Below, in pieces: positions 1-11,176 of a DNA stretch of 64,000 nt; the first letter of the stretch is position 1; each line of letters opens with the position of its first letter. The DNA is from Eucalyptus grandis (Eukaryota; Streptophyta; Magnoliopsida; Myrtales; Myrtaceae): contig NC_052619.1 in assembly GCF_016545825.1 (NCBI RefSeq), positions 7,021,501 through 7,085,500 of the forward strand, given 5' to 3'. Under the pieces are notes generated by a model. The model was not told where the DNA came from and ran no database searches. It worked only from the letters and a program-made list of their open reading frames with translations. The position numbers were made by a program, and so were the translations under genes.

Positions 1-650
1 AGAAATGTTGCTTTCAATTAAAAGTGTTCTAGTCATTTCTTGTAACGATTTATTCTTCCTTTCCACAACTCCATTCTGTTCTAGAGTATATGGAGAGGAG
101 AACACATGCTGAAAACCAGATTCATCACAGAATTTAGCAAAATCTTGCTTTTCAAACTCACATCTATGGTCTATCCGTATACTTGAAATAACATACCATT
201 TCTCATTATGTACTTTCTTAGTAAACTTTAAAAAATAAGAAAATGTTTCAGACTTACTTGTCAGAAAGTATACCCAAGTAAATCGTGAATAATAATCCAC
301 TATTACTGGACAATATTTCTTTCCACCAATGCTCTGAGTCCTAATTGTTCCAAAGAGATCCATATGTAGGAGCTGCAGCACACGATTAGTGGAAACTTGA
401 TTTATTAGTTTGAAAGAATTTCTAACCTATTTTCCCAACACACATGGTGTGCATAATTCAGATTTTTGGTATGTCAGGTTGGGTAGTCCACGAACAAGCT
501 TTTTTTTTAGAAATCTTGGCTATTTGCTTCATGTTGATATGGCCAAGTTTTCGATGCCGAGATTAGCTTCCTCTTGAATTGAAATTAGACATTGAGATTT
601 TTCTGGTTTAATGTCCAAAAGATAGATGTTTCAATGTCTTCTCCCGTAAA
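1..650 (-). mobile_element. Ty1/copia integrase remnant, inverted and decayed
   Basis: Read on the minus strand, this stretch holds a degraded GAG-pre-integrase zinc-finger region (LGHINMKQIAKISKK, then CTPCVLGK) followed by a copia integrase core with VDYYSRFTWVYFL and SPYTLEQNGVVERKNKSL. Frameshifts and stops break it in several places, for example after VLGK. It is cut by the window's left edge, so its own LTRs cannot be judged. It lies in opposite orientation to the copia element that starts at 1110 and its sequence is clearly different, so it is a separate insertion. Confidence 0.8.
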
Positions 651-689
651 GGTCTTAGAGAAAATTATTATAGATGTCCAAACAAACTT

Positions 690-870
690 ATCATGAGTTT
701 GATTAATCTCCTATGTCATATCAATTATTGTGTCATTGACTGGAGAATGAAAAGATAATCTCGTGATTAGATAGGTCAATGCAAACCCCACAAAAATTGA
801 CTACCAGTGCAAGTGGATTGCTTCGTGATTACGAAAAGTAAACTTTGGGGCGTATATTATTTAATTGTTA
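690..870. repeat. Paralogue of SEO gene 1 intron 1
   Basis: This segment reads collinearly with two parts of the first intron of SEO gene 1. Positions 690-775 match about 17505-17590 (shared words CCTATGTCATAT and ATTATTGTGTCATTGACT). Positions 775-870 match about 19205-19312 (shared words GATTGCTT or GGTTGCTT, and GAAAAGTAAACTTT). The 1.6 kb between those two parts in SEO gene 1 is missing here. It therefore looks like a leftover of another SEO copy or of a duplicated intron. No SEO exon is visible beside it. Confidence 0.6.
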
Positions 871-1109
871 CCTATGGCTCCATCACTGTTTAGAGGCTTT
901 GTCATCATTTCATGTATGAAACTTCAATCAATGCACATGAACGGAATAGTGCACGTTCAATTATGCAGATTAATTGAATCGAAAATTTTGAATATATTGT
1001 AATAAAGAAAAATAGTAGAGATCATAAAAAAAAAAAAAAAATCTGCATGGATGATTACATTTTGAAAGGATATGCACAAAATGATTAGCAGAATTTGAGC
1101 TTCCTCACC

Positions 1110-1639
1110 TGTTGGATATTTTAATAATATTTTGAAATAGTTACAATAATAGCTTCGATAAAAGTTATGACCGCATTGAAGACCATCATTATTTTTAACG
1201 GTCACATAACGGTTTCTTAATGGTCATATAATGAATTTTCAATCGTTTTGTAATGTTTAATTTATTTCTCAAATAAATCCTTCATTATTTTACAACGGCT
1301 CTTTTAACGGCTCTATTTTGTTTGAATATAAAATCTCATAAAACAATCTTAAAAAGATATACACTGAATGAAAAAAAAAAAAAAAAAAAAGAATATATTC
1401 TTTCTTTTCAAATCTTTCCTTACCTTTTTCTTTGCTAGGTTATACACAATGTTGTTTCTGTTCTTTCTAATATTCAGTGCGGAATATAGAAGAAGGTCTG
1501 TTGTATCTTGGGAGGATAGCCATCAGAAGCCTATTGCACTGAGTTTCGCACTCTGAGGGGCGGAATTATCCTTAAAGACAGTGTTTACGCTTGCACGCCT
1601 CAAACAAATCTATTTGTTCTCATCAGTTTTTTTCCTACA
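1110..1639 (+). repeat. 5' LTR of the copia element
   Basis: This 530-bp LTR starts TGTTGGATATTTTAATAATA and ends CATCAGTTTTTTTCCTACA. It matches the 3' LTR at 11177-12493 once the MITE in that copy is removed (about 515 bp). It contains a poly-A tract and a line of similarity through TCTCATAAAACAATCTTAAA. The divergence between the LTRs, by eye several percent plus indels, suggests an old insertion. Confidence 0.88.
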
Positions 1640-1739
1640 ATCTTAAGGATAAGTCCCATGTAGTATCAAGTTAATACTGCTGTTGATGCCTCAATCTCCA
1701 CCAGTCCAGTTGCCCTACCACCACTACCACATATGTCCT

Positions 1740-2500
1740 ATGCCAAACCATTCCCCGACATATCGAAGATCCAAGTTTTTAATGGCAACAATTTCAGAAG
1801 GTGGTAAGAAAGGGTTTTCTCTATCTTAGATGTGCACGGCGTGGCTTTCGCACTTACGGAGGCCGAACTAACTGATAACAAGCTTTGAGATCAATGGATA
1901 CATGCTAATAAGGTATGTAGGCACACAATTATTAGTACTCTTTCTAATGAATTGTTTGATGTCTACTGTCCGTACAAGGAAGCGAAACAAATATGGGACT
2001 CCATGATTGCAAAGTACACTATCGAAGATGTGAGCAAACAAAAATTTGTAATCGGAAATTATTATTGATGGGAAATGTCTGATGATAAGGAGATCAAAAC
2101 ACAAATAAATGAATATCACAAGCTAGTGGAGGACTTGAAGGCAGAAAACATCAATTTACAAGAAGAATTTCTTGCGGGCCTGCTGATTGAAAAGTTGCCT
2201 GAGTCTTGGAATAACTACAAGCAACAACTCAAGCACAAGGACAAGCAATTGTCACTAGCTGATCTGATCGTGCATATTATCATTGAGGATACAGCTCGCA
2301 TGGAGATCAAAGCTGCCAAAGCTAAGGAAATTGCTACCAGGGAAAATTTGGTGCAAGGAAAATTTCAACATTGGCAAAACAGGTATTATAACAAAAAACC
2401 TAATTACAAACCCAAGGTTGCTCATCCCACCTTAAAAAGAAAGGCTCTTGCTTTGTTTATGGAAAACCGGGATATCATGTAGCGCACGCAGAAAGAGAAT
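1740..2500 (+). pseudogene. copia gag (UBN2-type) remnant
   Basis: The translation in this stretch shows a capsid-like gag: IQVFNGNNFRRW near 1770, ANKVCRHTIISTLSNELFD near 1910, KEAKQIWDSMIAKYT near 1980, then an open part from 2075 to 2482 with LVEDLKAENINLQEEFLAG and LPESWNNYKQQLKHKDK. These are hallmarks of the UBN2 gag polypeptide of Ty1/copia elements. Stops near 1803, 1888 and 2066 break it. A zinc knuckle is not clearly preserved because the frame shifts near 2450-2500. Confidence 0.85.
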
Positions 2501-2841
2501 ACCGGGAAATGACAATCCCGCTAAATTAAAAGTCAATTTGGTTAAAGCAGATAACTTTAATGATATAATTGTTGCAGTTATTTCTCAGACCAACATTGTG
2601 GCCAATGTGAAAGAGTGGGTGGTAGACTCAGATGCTACTAGGCATATTTGTGCAAACAAAAATGCATTTTCCTTCTACACACTAGTAAGGGAAGGAGAAG
2701 AAATTATTTATCTTGGTGATTCAAGAATAGCTCAAATTATTGGGAAAAGAAACGTTCTTCTCAAGCTCACATCTGGTAAGACTTTGGCCCTGAATGATGT
2801 ATTACATGTCCCTAATATAAGGGCAAACCTGGTCTTAGTAG
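2501..2841 (+). pseudogene. copia aspartic protease remnant
   Basis: The frame has EWVVDSDATRHICANKNAFS, where the usual copia protease motif is D-S-G/A-A-T-x-H; here the residue after DS is D, a likely inactivating change. It continues with IGKRNVLLKLTSGKTLALND and DVLHVPNIRANLV, the conserved end of the protease that leads into the pre-integrase region. The frame is interrupted exactly at 2842 by a solo LTR and resumes at 3800 with the expected next residues (LLEKVGVK). Confidence 0.85.
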
Positions 2842-3794
2842 TGTTGGAGAAAACTTCCTTATTTGTTTTGAAGCTGACAAAACGTTTTCATCAGTCTGGT
2901 CTGAAGACTTGCAGACTCTTTCGTCAAAGTTTGAAGACCGCCAAACCGCCAGACTGCCAGACTCAAGATTTAAAGTCTGCCCTCATTGACAGTTTCTAGA
3001 TCAATGAAAAAGACTTATCCAGAATTGAGTATTTCTTTAAGGATTTGATTCGAGCAGCTAAAGAAGTTCTCACGATTGGAGATAGCATCTTAAGATCTAT
3101 TATTTGTTTTGAAATTAATTCGAGTAATTTGGATCCGTTTATTAGCAAAATATATTTGGAAGGTTTTATTTATGGAAACCTAGATCCTGATTGTATGGGT
3201 GAGCAGGATTGGTGGACTATCATCACATTCCTTAAGTAACTCGAGATCTCCTTAATTGATTATGTCCAACGGATAGATTGGAAGAACTTCTTTCGAAGGT
3301 GCCAACGGTTATGAATGCATGGAGAAGTATATAAGGAAGACGCTCTAGTTATTCGAGTGTGTGCACGATAAATAAATTCCAAAGTTTGAAGTTTCTTGTT
3401 CTTTGCTGATTCAATTATTGAACGAAAATTTGTACTCAAAAGAGAGTTTAGACATTTGTGAGGCCTTGAGGAAGTGTAGCAGAGTCTCTACACTGTAGAA
3501 TCAAGGACGTAATACTGTAACCACTCTTTTGATCCATAGTGAAATCCAACCGGTGGGCTGTCAATGCAGGAAAATGGACGTAGGCTATAAACCACTATAA
3601 ACCTTATGTTCTTATTCTTTTCCCTGAACTCTTTTATTTTGCTCGTAACTCTATTTAATTGTTAGAGTCTGATTTCCTCTACAAAGTCTACTGATAATCA
3701 GACTCAGGTTAAAAGTAAAGTTTTACACTATATTTTGCAAAATTTGTTTTTGCACTTATTCACCCCCCTCTAGATGCTCGTACTAGCACTTTCA
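2842..3794 (+). mobile_element. Solo LTR, 953 bp, AGTAG target duplication
   Basis: The insertion starts TGTTGGAGAAAACTTCC and ends CTCGTACTAGCACTTTCA, so it has TG...CA ends. It is flanked by AGTAG at 2837-2841 and 3795-3799. It interrupts the copia protease frame, which resumes when the insertion and one AGTAG are taken out. Inside is an AATAAA-like site near 3370 and, close to the 3' end, the run CACCCCCCTCTAG that is common near the ends of plant copia LTRs. No internal coding region is present, so it is a solo LTR. Confidence 0.88.
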
Positions 3795-3799
3795 AGTAG

Positions 3800-4665
3800 C
3801 ACTTTTAGAAAAGGTTGGGGTGAAGGTGTCGTAAGACTATAATGACACAAAATAACGTCTTTGTGGGAAATGGTTATTATAATCAAGGACTTAATAATGT
3901 ATTTGTGGGAAAGGGTTATTATAATCAAGGACTTTTTGTTCTTAACATTTCCAATGTTATCAATGAAAATGCTACTGCTTTCGCTTACTTGGCTTAATCT
4001 ATTGATTTATGGCATGGTAGATTAGGTCATGTTAATATTTCTTATATTAAGAAAATGCAAAAACAATGTTTAATTTTTGGAATTAAAAACCCATGTTTTA
4101 ATAAATGTATAATATGTGCCGAAACAAAATTAACAAAAAAGCCTTGTATTTCTGTAAATAGAGAATCTGATTTGTTGAGTTTAATAAAAAAAAGCCTTGT
4201 ATTTCTGTAAATAGAGAATCTAATTTGTTGAGTTTAATTCATACTAATCTAGGAGATTTAAAACAAATTATGACTAGAGGAGGTAAAAAATAGTACGTGA
4301 CCCTCATTGATGATTATTCTAGATTTATTAAAGTTTATTTGTTTAGGCATAAAGATGAAGCTTTTGATATGTTCCTTTTGTATAAAGCTGAGGTAGAAAA
4401 TCAATTGAATAAACGGATAAAAAAAATTAGATCGGATAGAGGTGGAGAATATGTATTGCTTAATGAATTTTGTGAAAATGAAGGAATAATTCATGAAACT
4501 ACGCCTCCTTATTCCCCTGAATCTAATAGCATAGCTGAAAGGAAAAATAAGACTTTGAAAGAGATGATGAATTATATGCTTGTTAGTTCTAATGCTCCAA
4601 ATAATTTATGGGGTAAAGCTGTTTTATCTGCATGTCACATCCAAAATAGAATACCTCATAAGAAA
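3800..4665 (+). pseudogene. copia pre-integrase and integrase core
   Basis: After the solo LTR the frame gives the GAG-pre-integrase region (LWHGRLGHVNISYIKKMQ near 4010 and CIICAETKLTKKPC near 4110). The rve integrase core follows with YVTLIDDYSRFIKVYLF, IRSDRGGEYVLLNEFC and ETTPPYSPESNSIAERKNKT, which carry the D, D and E catalytic positions. Two short tandem duplications disturb the frame: about 45 bp at 3850-3938 and about 52 bp at 4137-4240. A stop replaces the residue before YVTLIDDYSR. The frame stops at the 4666 insertion and resumes at 8689 (TGKTPYEFWKGYRSNLKYLK). Confidence 0.88.
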
Positions 4666-4822
4666 TGTCGCGACCTTCCTGAGGGTGGATTACTCAAAAG
4701 GGCTAATGGATTACTAAGTCCGAAGACTTGGCACAGACTCTCCCAAGTTCTTCCAATCACGACTTGATACTAAGAAATTAACCCATTTAAACATGCAATT
4801 ATACTCAATTTGGAGCCGCCAC

Positions 4823-5937
4823 CTATGAAGCACGGACACGTTGCCGAGCCTTCCGAGTCGTGTCCGACACGTGTCGACGTGTCCGACACGCTCGGACACG
4901 TTCGGACACGCGGTCAACGCGTGTCGAGAAATCCGACACGTGGTCAACTTTTCTCGACACGCTTCGACACGCGTGTCCGAGAGAGATTGTTGAAGAAGAC
5001 GATGGTGTGTAGAGAGGTGAGGTCGAGGAAGAGGCCGAGGAAGCGGAGGTGAGGCCGCGACGGCGAGAGGAAGAGCATAAACTGAGCGATGGAGAGCCGG
5101 CGGCGAGGGCCTCGCTGCGAGGCTGCAGCTGCTGCGAAGGAGGAAGGGCGGAGGCGACAGCGATGGCGACCGAAAGAGTTGAGAAGATCGTGAGGAAGAA
5201 ACTGAGGGGGCGGGGAGAAGGTGGTGGCGTGGGGGGAAGGGGGAGGGAGAGAGAGCATGGGAAGAACGGGGATGGAGGGGATTGATGGGGGCACAGCCTC
5301 GCAGGGAGCAGGTGGTGGCGTGTGGGGAAAGGGAGGGGGAGGGGGAGAGGAGAGAGGAGAGAAGGGGAAGAAACCGAGGGGATGGGGGCGATTGATGGGG
5401 GCGCAGGTAATGGGGGACGCGGGGAGCGGAGGTGGTGGCGTAGGGGGAAAGGGAGAGAGAGAGAGAGAGAGAGAGGAGAGAAGGGAAGAGACGAGGGGCT
5501 GGGGGGTGATTGATGGGGGCGTAGGGGGAAGGGGAGGGGGAGAGAGAGAGAGTGGGGGCAGATTGCAGAAATCGAAGGGGAGGATTTTGGGGGTGGTGGC
5601 GTGGGAAAAGAGGGGGAAAGAGAAACGAGGAGAGAGGATTTGAGGGGAATAATTTTGTTAAAATAAAAAATACATTTTTAAATATGCACACGTATTAATT
5701 ATGAATATATTTTTAAATTTTTTATGAATAGATTTATTAATATTATTAGTGTAAATTTATTATAAGTTCTTATTTATTTATTTGTGAATATGAATCAAAT
5801 TAATTAAAAATAAAAATATTTATTTAATATATAACGTGTCGGAACGTGTCGGAATTCTCTACTTTTTAAGAAATGACGTATCGCGTGTCGTGTCGTGTCG
5901 TGTCGCGTGTCGCGTGTCGCGTGTCCGTGCTACATAG
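4823..5937. mobile_element. Non-autonomous hAT-type element with GCCGCCAC duplication
   Basis: The 1115-bp element has 18-bp terminal inverted repeats (CTATGAAGCACGGACACG on the left; CTATGTAGCACGGACACG on the right when reversed; one mismatch). It is flanked by an exact 8-bp duplication, GCCGCCAC (4815-4822 and 5938-5945). The first 170 bp and last 110 bp are packed with copies of the CGGACACG / CGTGTC(G) word, the style of subterminal transposase binding repeats. The middle is G+A-rich (4990-5640), and no transposase is encoded. The long open frame there is low-complexity. Confidence 0.92.
5452..5474. repeat. (GA)n microsatellite
   Basis: A run of GA dinucleotides sits inside the purine-rich centre of the hAT element at 4823-5937. 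It is the likely reason for long open frames on both strands there. Confidence 0.9.
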
Positions 5938-8688
5938 GCCGCCACTAACCAATTAGGGTTTATTAGAAACCCAAGTAAAGTATGGGAGAATACTTTACTC
6001 TTGCGAACCAGAGATTCAATAGGTCCGAGGACATGATTACACTAGATTAATCTAATGCCCTTTCGGTACATTTTCATTTTAATTTCAAAAATATTTTGCA
6101 GGCAATATTGATTAATTTTAACATAAGCTACTAACATGCATATGGTGGTCATGCGGGTGCACAATAAATGAAATAACATTCAATAAACCGAAGTAATAGA
6201 TTGTAAGAAATTATAAACTACAACTTCATTAAGGTCCACTCTCTAAAGAAAAACTTACAAAAATGCTAGTAAAAATGCATGCCCTAAACATGATTTCTAA
6301 ATGACATGACACCTAATTTTTCTTTTTCTTTAAAAAATGTTAATTATATGCAATCTTAATTTAAATTTGATATGCATGAGTTTTACTTTAATGACATGTG
6401 AGATGCAATTCATATGACATGATCTGAATCATTACAATATGTGTGCAATCTAATTTACATAATCCTAAATATGCATGTGCTACATGATATGGGATGGATG
6501 ACATGGTAATTTTATATGCATGTTCTTTTTATGATTTTTTAATTATTCTTTTTAATACATATATACAACCTACACTAAACAATGATGACATAAAATGGGA
6601 TTAATTATAAACTAACCTATTAACTAACCTAATAAATGACATTTGTGTTTTCTTTTTTTAAAATGACTTAATAATTCTTACTTTGGCTTTTTTATTAAAA
6701 AGCTATACGACGGGAATATTAAAACATTAACCTATGACCCACTAATTAAAGTGCAACATGTGGTGTGCACATTATGAAATCTATATAACCTAAATAACGT
6801 TTTTTTTTTTGGTTCTTTTTTTTAGTTTTGGTTTTATTAAAGGAAAATTATCCTAATTCTATATGAATCTTAAAAATCAAAATGTGTTGCTTTAACATGA
6901 AATATGTATGGACCTAAGTACCTAAATTCTAGATATGACATATGATGCATGATATGTGATGAGCAAATAACGATAACGCACCAAAATATATGTCCTATTG
7001 AAAAATCCACCAATGTAAATTAATGACATATTATCTTAATGAGAGTCAATTACGCAAAGCAATCCATAAATTTGCTTTGAAAAGTTGAAATAATAAAAAA
7101 TCTAACCCGCCATCTCGCGGTTCAATATTTTTTATTATTATGGCTTAATATGACAAATTTCCCGATCGGATAACAATTATATATGACAAATCAAGTGAGG
7201 ATCACAAGCTAAGAACCCGAATACTCAAACTAAATTTAGCCTAAAGAGATTACCTAGCTTGGAAAAATTATCTCCAAGATGGAAACCAGCAAGGAACGAT
7301 GCCAAGTTCACCCTTCTCAAGCCTCAAGTGACCTGCACAAGGAAAATGGTACCAACAGTATTGAACTTGTTGGACAACTTCGGATGAAGGCTGGTCGGCG
7401 TCGGAACGGGCGAGGGAAATAGTCGATGTTGGAGCTCTGGCGAGGACTGAGCGGCAGTAGCAGCAAGGAGGCGTGGCATCGGTGATTGGCGAACATTAGG
7501 GTCGCGGGTCGCAGCGGTGGTGGTGAACAGTGGCATCAGGGGTCACTGCTAGGCGGAATAAAGCAGCAGCAACGTCACGGGAAGGCATTGGGCTACTGGG
7601 ACTGGTTCGGGCTGCTGCAGGGAGAGCAGTGGAGGGAGCAGCGGCGGCGTTGGGTTGAGGCGGAGCGCGACGTGGAGTCACGGCGGCGTCGGGGTCATCG
7701 CAGCAAATGGGTTGGCAGTGACCGGCAAGGCGGAGAGTGCGAGCAAAGGCACTAGGTCGTGGTTTCAACGGCGCCGGTGCTGCTAGTGGAGTGACAGCGG
7801 TAGAGGTGGTGGACCGGATGCGGGCACGGGAGACAAGCAGGGGTGCTCATATGACGACCGACGTAGCGAGCGTCGATGAGCTGTGGAGTGGCAAACGTCG
7901 CTAATGCTGAGGCGACCGGCGACTCAAGATTTGTAGGTCGCGGGTCGGCCGCAGTGGTGGCAGACGCAGGCGGAGCGAAGTAGCATCGACGCCGGCACTC
8001 GGAGCTTGTAGGCGAGCGGCGGTGCCGCGCGGTGGCCGGATGCAAGCGAAGGTGTGGTGGACAGAGGTCGAGAGGGCATGAGGCTGCCCACGGAGAAGAT
8101 GACTGTAGCTTTTCTTTTTTTTCTTTTTCTTTTTCCTTCCTCTTTTTCTCTGCTCTCACATCTCTCTCTCACGTCACTTTCTCTCTGACTCTTCTCTTTG
8201 AAACCCCTATTTGCTATCCTCTCACTTTTCTCCTCTCTGTTTTCACCTTTTTTTTTTACTTTTCTCTTCTTCTTTTTCAATCCACTTTTGTATTTCCTTC
8301 GACGAAGACAAAGAGAAAACCCCCCTTTGTTCACGTCCTCACAATCTTTATTTATAGAGAAAAAACTCAAAGTTGTTGAAGATTTCTCAATATAATTGCA
8401 CATATTCACTCAACCACTCAACAAGAAAAAATAGTTCCAAAATCACACAACCACTGAATTCTTGAATTTTGAAATGATAAGATATGTTCAACAAGAAAAA
8501 CACTTCATTATTATAAAATTTCCAAAATCTCCCTCCAAATGTTTTATTTTATATGTTATTTATTATCCTCTATTTTTTATTTTCTAAAAGGTAAGTTTAA
8601 TCCTAAATGTTATTATTACCTACATGCAATGCTATGGAATGCTTAATGTAAGTAAGTAGCATTGTCAAAATTAGGTGTCAACAAGAAA

Positions 8689-9975
8689 ACTGGTAAAACA
8701 CCCTATGAATTTTGGAAAGGTTATCGTTCTAATTTAAAATATTTGAAAGTGTAGGGGTGTCTTGCTAAGGTTATGCTTCCTAATTTTAAGAAAAGGAAAA
8801 TAAGCTCTAAATCATCTGACTGCATGTTTATTGGTTATGTTGAACATAGTGTTGCATATAGATTTCTTGTATTAAAAAGTGACGTGCTTGATAATAATAC
8901 TATAGTTAAGACAAAAAAAAGCAAAAAAAATTGAGCATATTTTTCCATTAAGTGTTGATACTATTTCTCCTGCACCTCTTCATAAAAACGTTTTCGAAAA
9001 TTCAAATGATGAATTGAGAATGAGCAAAAGAATAAGGAAAGAAACTTCTTTTAGGAATGATTTTTATACTTATCTTATTGATAATGATCCTTTGACTTAT
9101 TTTGAAGCAATATCTTCCTCAGAAAGCAATTTTTGGAAAGAATCTATAAAAATCGAGATTGATTCCATCTTACAAAATCAAACTTGAAATTAGTTGATTT
9201 ACCACCCGGTGCAAAACCAATCGGTTGTAAATGGATTTTTAAAATAAAATATAATCTTGATGGTTCTGTTGATAAATATAAAGCAAGATTAGTTGCAAAA
9301 GGTTTTACTCAAAAATAAAATGTTCATTATTTTGACACTTTTGCTCCAGTTACAAGAATTTTATCAGTTCGTGTTTTAATTGCTTTGGCTTCTATTTACC
9401 AACTTATTATTTACCAAATGGATGTTAAAATAGCTTTTTTAAATGGTGATTTGGAAGAAAAAATTTACATGGTGCAACCTGAGGGCTGTATAACAAAGTT
9501 TGTAAACTTGTTAAATCCTTATACGACTTAAAGCAAGCACTAAAGCAATGGTATGAAAAATTTTAGTTAATAATGGTATTTTCTCTATTGGAGTAGATAA
9601 ATGTGTATACACAAAAACTATTGATGGTGAATCTATAATTATTAGCGTATATGTTGATGACATGCTTATTTTTTGTACGTGTATTGATGTAGTGAATGAA
9701 AAAAAATGTTTTTTGACTTCTAAATTTGATATGAAGGGTATGGGAGAAGCTAATATTATTGTAGGTGTTAGAATCATAAAGAGTGATAGTGGCCTAATGC
9801 TTACTCAAGTGCATTATGTGGAGAGGCTACTTAAAAAATATGATCACTTTGATATCAAACCTGTGAATACTTCTTATAATTCTAATATCCAATTAGTGAA
9901 AAATAAAGGAGAAGGTGTGGCTCAGTCTAAGTATGCTCAAATTATTGGAAGTTTGATGCATTTGATGAATTTTAC
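8689..9975 (+). pseudogene. copia integrase C-terminus and reverse transcriptase remnant
   Basis: The region continues integrase and then gives the RVT_2 reverse transcriptase: [20 protein letters not shown] near 9220, [10 protein letters not shown] near 9290, FDTFAPVTRILSVRVLIALA near 9330, QMDVKIAFLNGDLEE near 9415, and the catalytic SVYVDDML near 9645 (YVDD box). SKFDMKGMGEANIIVGVRI and YAQIIGSLMHLMN follow near 9720-9970. A stop after GFTQK and several frameshifts between 9480 and 9640 make it inactive. Confidence 0.9.
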
Positions 9976-10600
9976 TTGACTCGATATAGCTTATGCTGTA
10001 TGTAGACTGAGCAAATATACACAAAATCCTAATAATGATCATTGGACTGCTTTGAGCAGATTAATGAAATATTTAAGAGGAACCATGAATTGTGGTATTT
10101 TATATAGTGGATTTCTCGCTGTATTAGAAGGATACAGTGATGCTAATGAGACTTCGGATTCAGATAAGACAAAATCCACTAGTGGATATGTGTTCACCCT
10201 TGGTGGAGGTGCTGTAACTTGAAAGTCAGCCAAATAAACAATAATTGCTAAATCTACTATGGAGCAAGAGTTTATGGCTCTAGAATTGGCTGGCAATGAG
10301 GCTGAGTGGTTAAGGAACCTCTTAGCGGATATTCCTTTGAGAATGAAATCGACACCTTCTGTGTCTATGCACTGTGATTGCCAAGCGTAATAGCCATTGC
10401 AAAGAATAGAACTTTCAATGATAAAAATAGACACATCCGATTGAGACATGATGTAGTAAAGCGACTGCTTAAAGATGGAATTATATCCATCGATTTTGTA
10501 AAGTCAGAAGTGAATTTGGCTGATCTTTTGAATAAACTTGTGGGAAGAAAATTAATTTATGACATATCGAGGGGAATATGACTTAAGCCCATTAAGGAAA
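9976..10600 (+). pseudogene. copia RNase H remnant
   Basis: Positions 9980-10400 show [38 protein letters not shown] and [20 protein letters not shown], the copia RNase H region with its first catalytic D in YSDA. Stops occur after GGGAVT and within the KSAK/TIIAKS motif near 10236, and the frame changes near 10388. The tail (NRHIRLRHDVVKRLLKDGII, then DLLNKLVGRKLI) matches the usual end of pol. Confidence 0.88.
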
Positions 10601-11176
10601 AACAACAGTGATGGTAACCCAACCTATGTGATTGGCGATCCCATGAATTAGGTTCATATGGGTAATAACAAGTCACTTGTTATTCTAGTGATATACTATT
10701 AAAAATTATTGTCCATCCTAAGATGAGAATGGTGCAAAACTATAAGGAAAAAAGAGGTTGAGCTTAGCTCTTAATGAAATTTCATTGCCATTATTGGTGG
10801 TGTATTAAGTTACAAAATACACTTGATGGAATCACCTATATAAGTGTGGAGTGAGGCCGCTCCTATGAGAATTTTTGGCAAAAATCTTTAAAGCACTTAT
10901 GAATAAACCAAGCACGTGCATGGCCTATTAGCGCAAAATTGTGTTGAACAACAAAATTTATGGGAGTGCAATGTGATTGATGAAAATTATAATTCAGGAA
11001 AGAAATTTTTTGTTCATAGAAGTTTCAAACTTCACTAATAATTTCGTGAATTATATTTCATTTTTCTAGGGCTAGTTCATAGCCTAACAAACACCCGCCC
11101 GATGCATTACACTCCAATAACCCAACATCATATTAATTTTTTTTTTTATTAAAAATATTTTGAAATATGTGGGGAT
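10601..11176 (+). other. copia 3' untranslated part with polypurine tract
   Basis: No coding frame is seen between the end of pol and the 3' LTR. The short purine tract GTGGGGA at 11169-11175 lies directly before the LTR start and is the likely plus-strand primer. Confidence 0.6.

Larger units (their letters stand above)
4666..8683. mobile_element. Large solo LTR, 4.0 kb, AGAAA target duplication
   Basis: The insertion starts TGTCGCGACCTTCC and ends TTAGGTGTCAACA, and is flanked by AGAAA at 4661-4665 and 8684-8688. Removing it joins the integrase part (RIPHKK) to its continuation (TGKTPYEFW). It holds no recognisable coding domain, only a G+C-rich block (7400-8100), a pyrimidine-rich tract (8100-8300) and a TATA-like TATTTATAG near 8349. 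After subtracting the nested hAT element it would be about 2.9 kb, within the range of long gypsy-type (Tat/Ogre-like) LTRs. The superfamily is an inference from length and ends. Confidence 0.75.

Noticed and set aside
4714..5691. Longest open frame of the window, 325 codons on the minus strand
   Set aside because: It is a Pro/Ser-rich translation of the purine-rich core of a hAT element and crosses the element's left border. Composition explains it.
7324..8409. Overlapping 90- to 161-codon frames on both strands
   Set aside because: They lie in the G+C-rich and pyrimidine-rich part of the 4.0-kb solo LTR, show no domain and are explained by composition.
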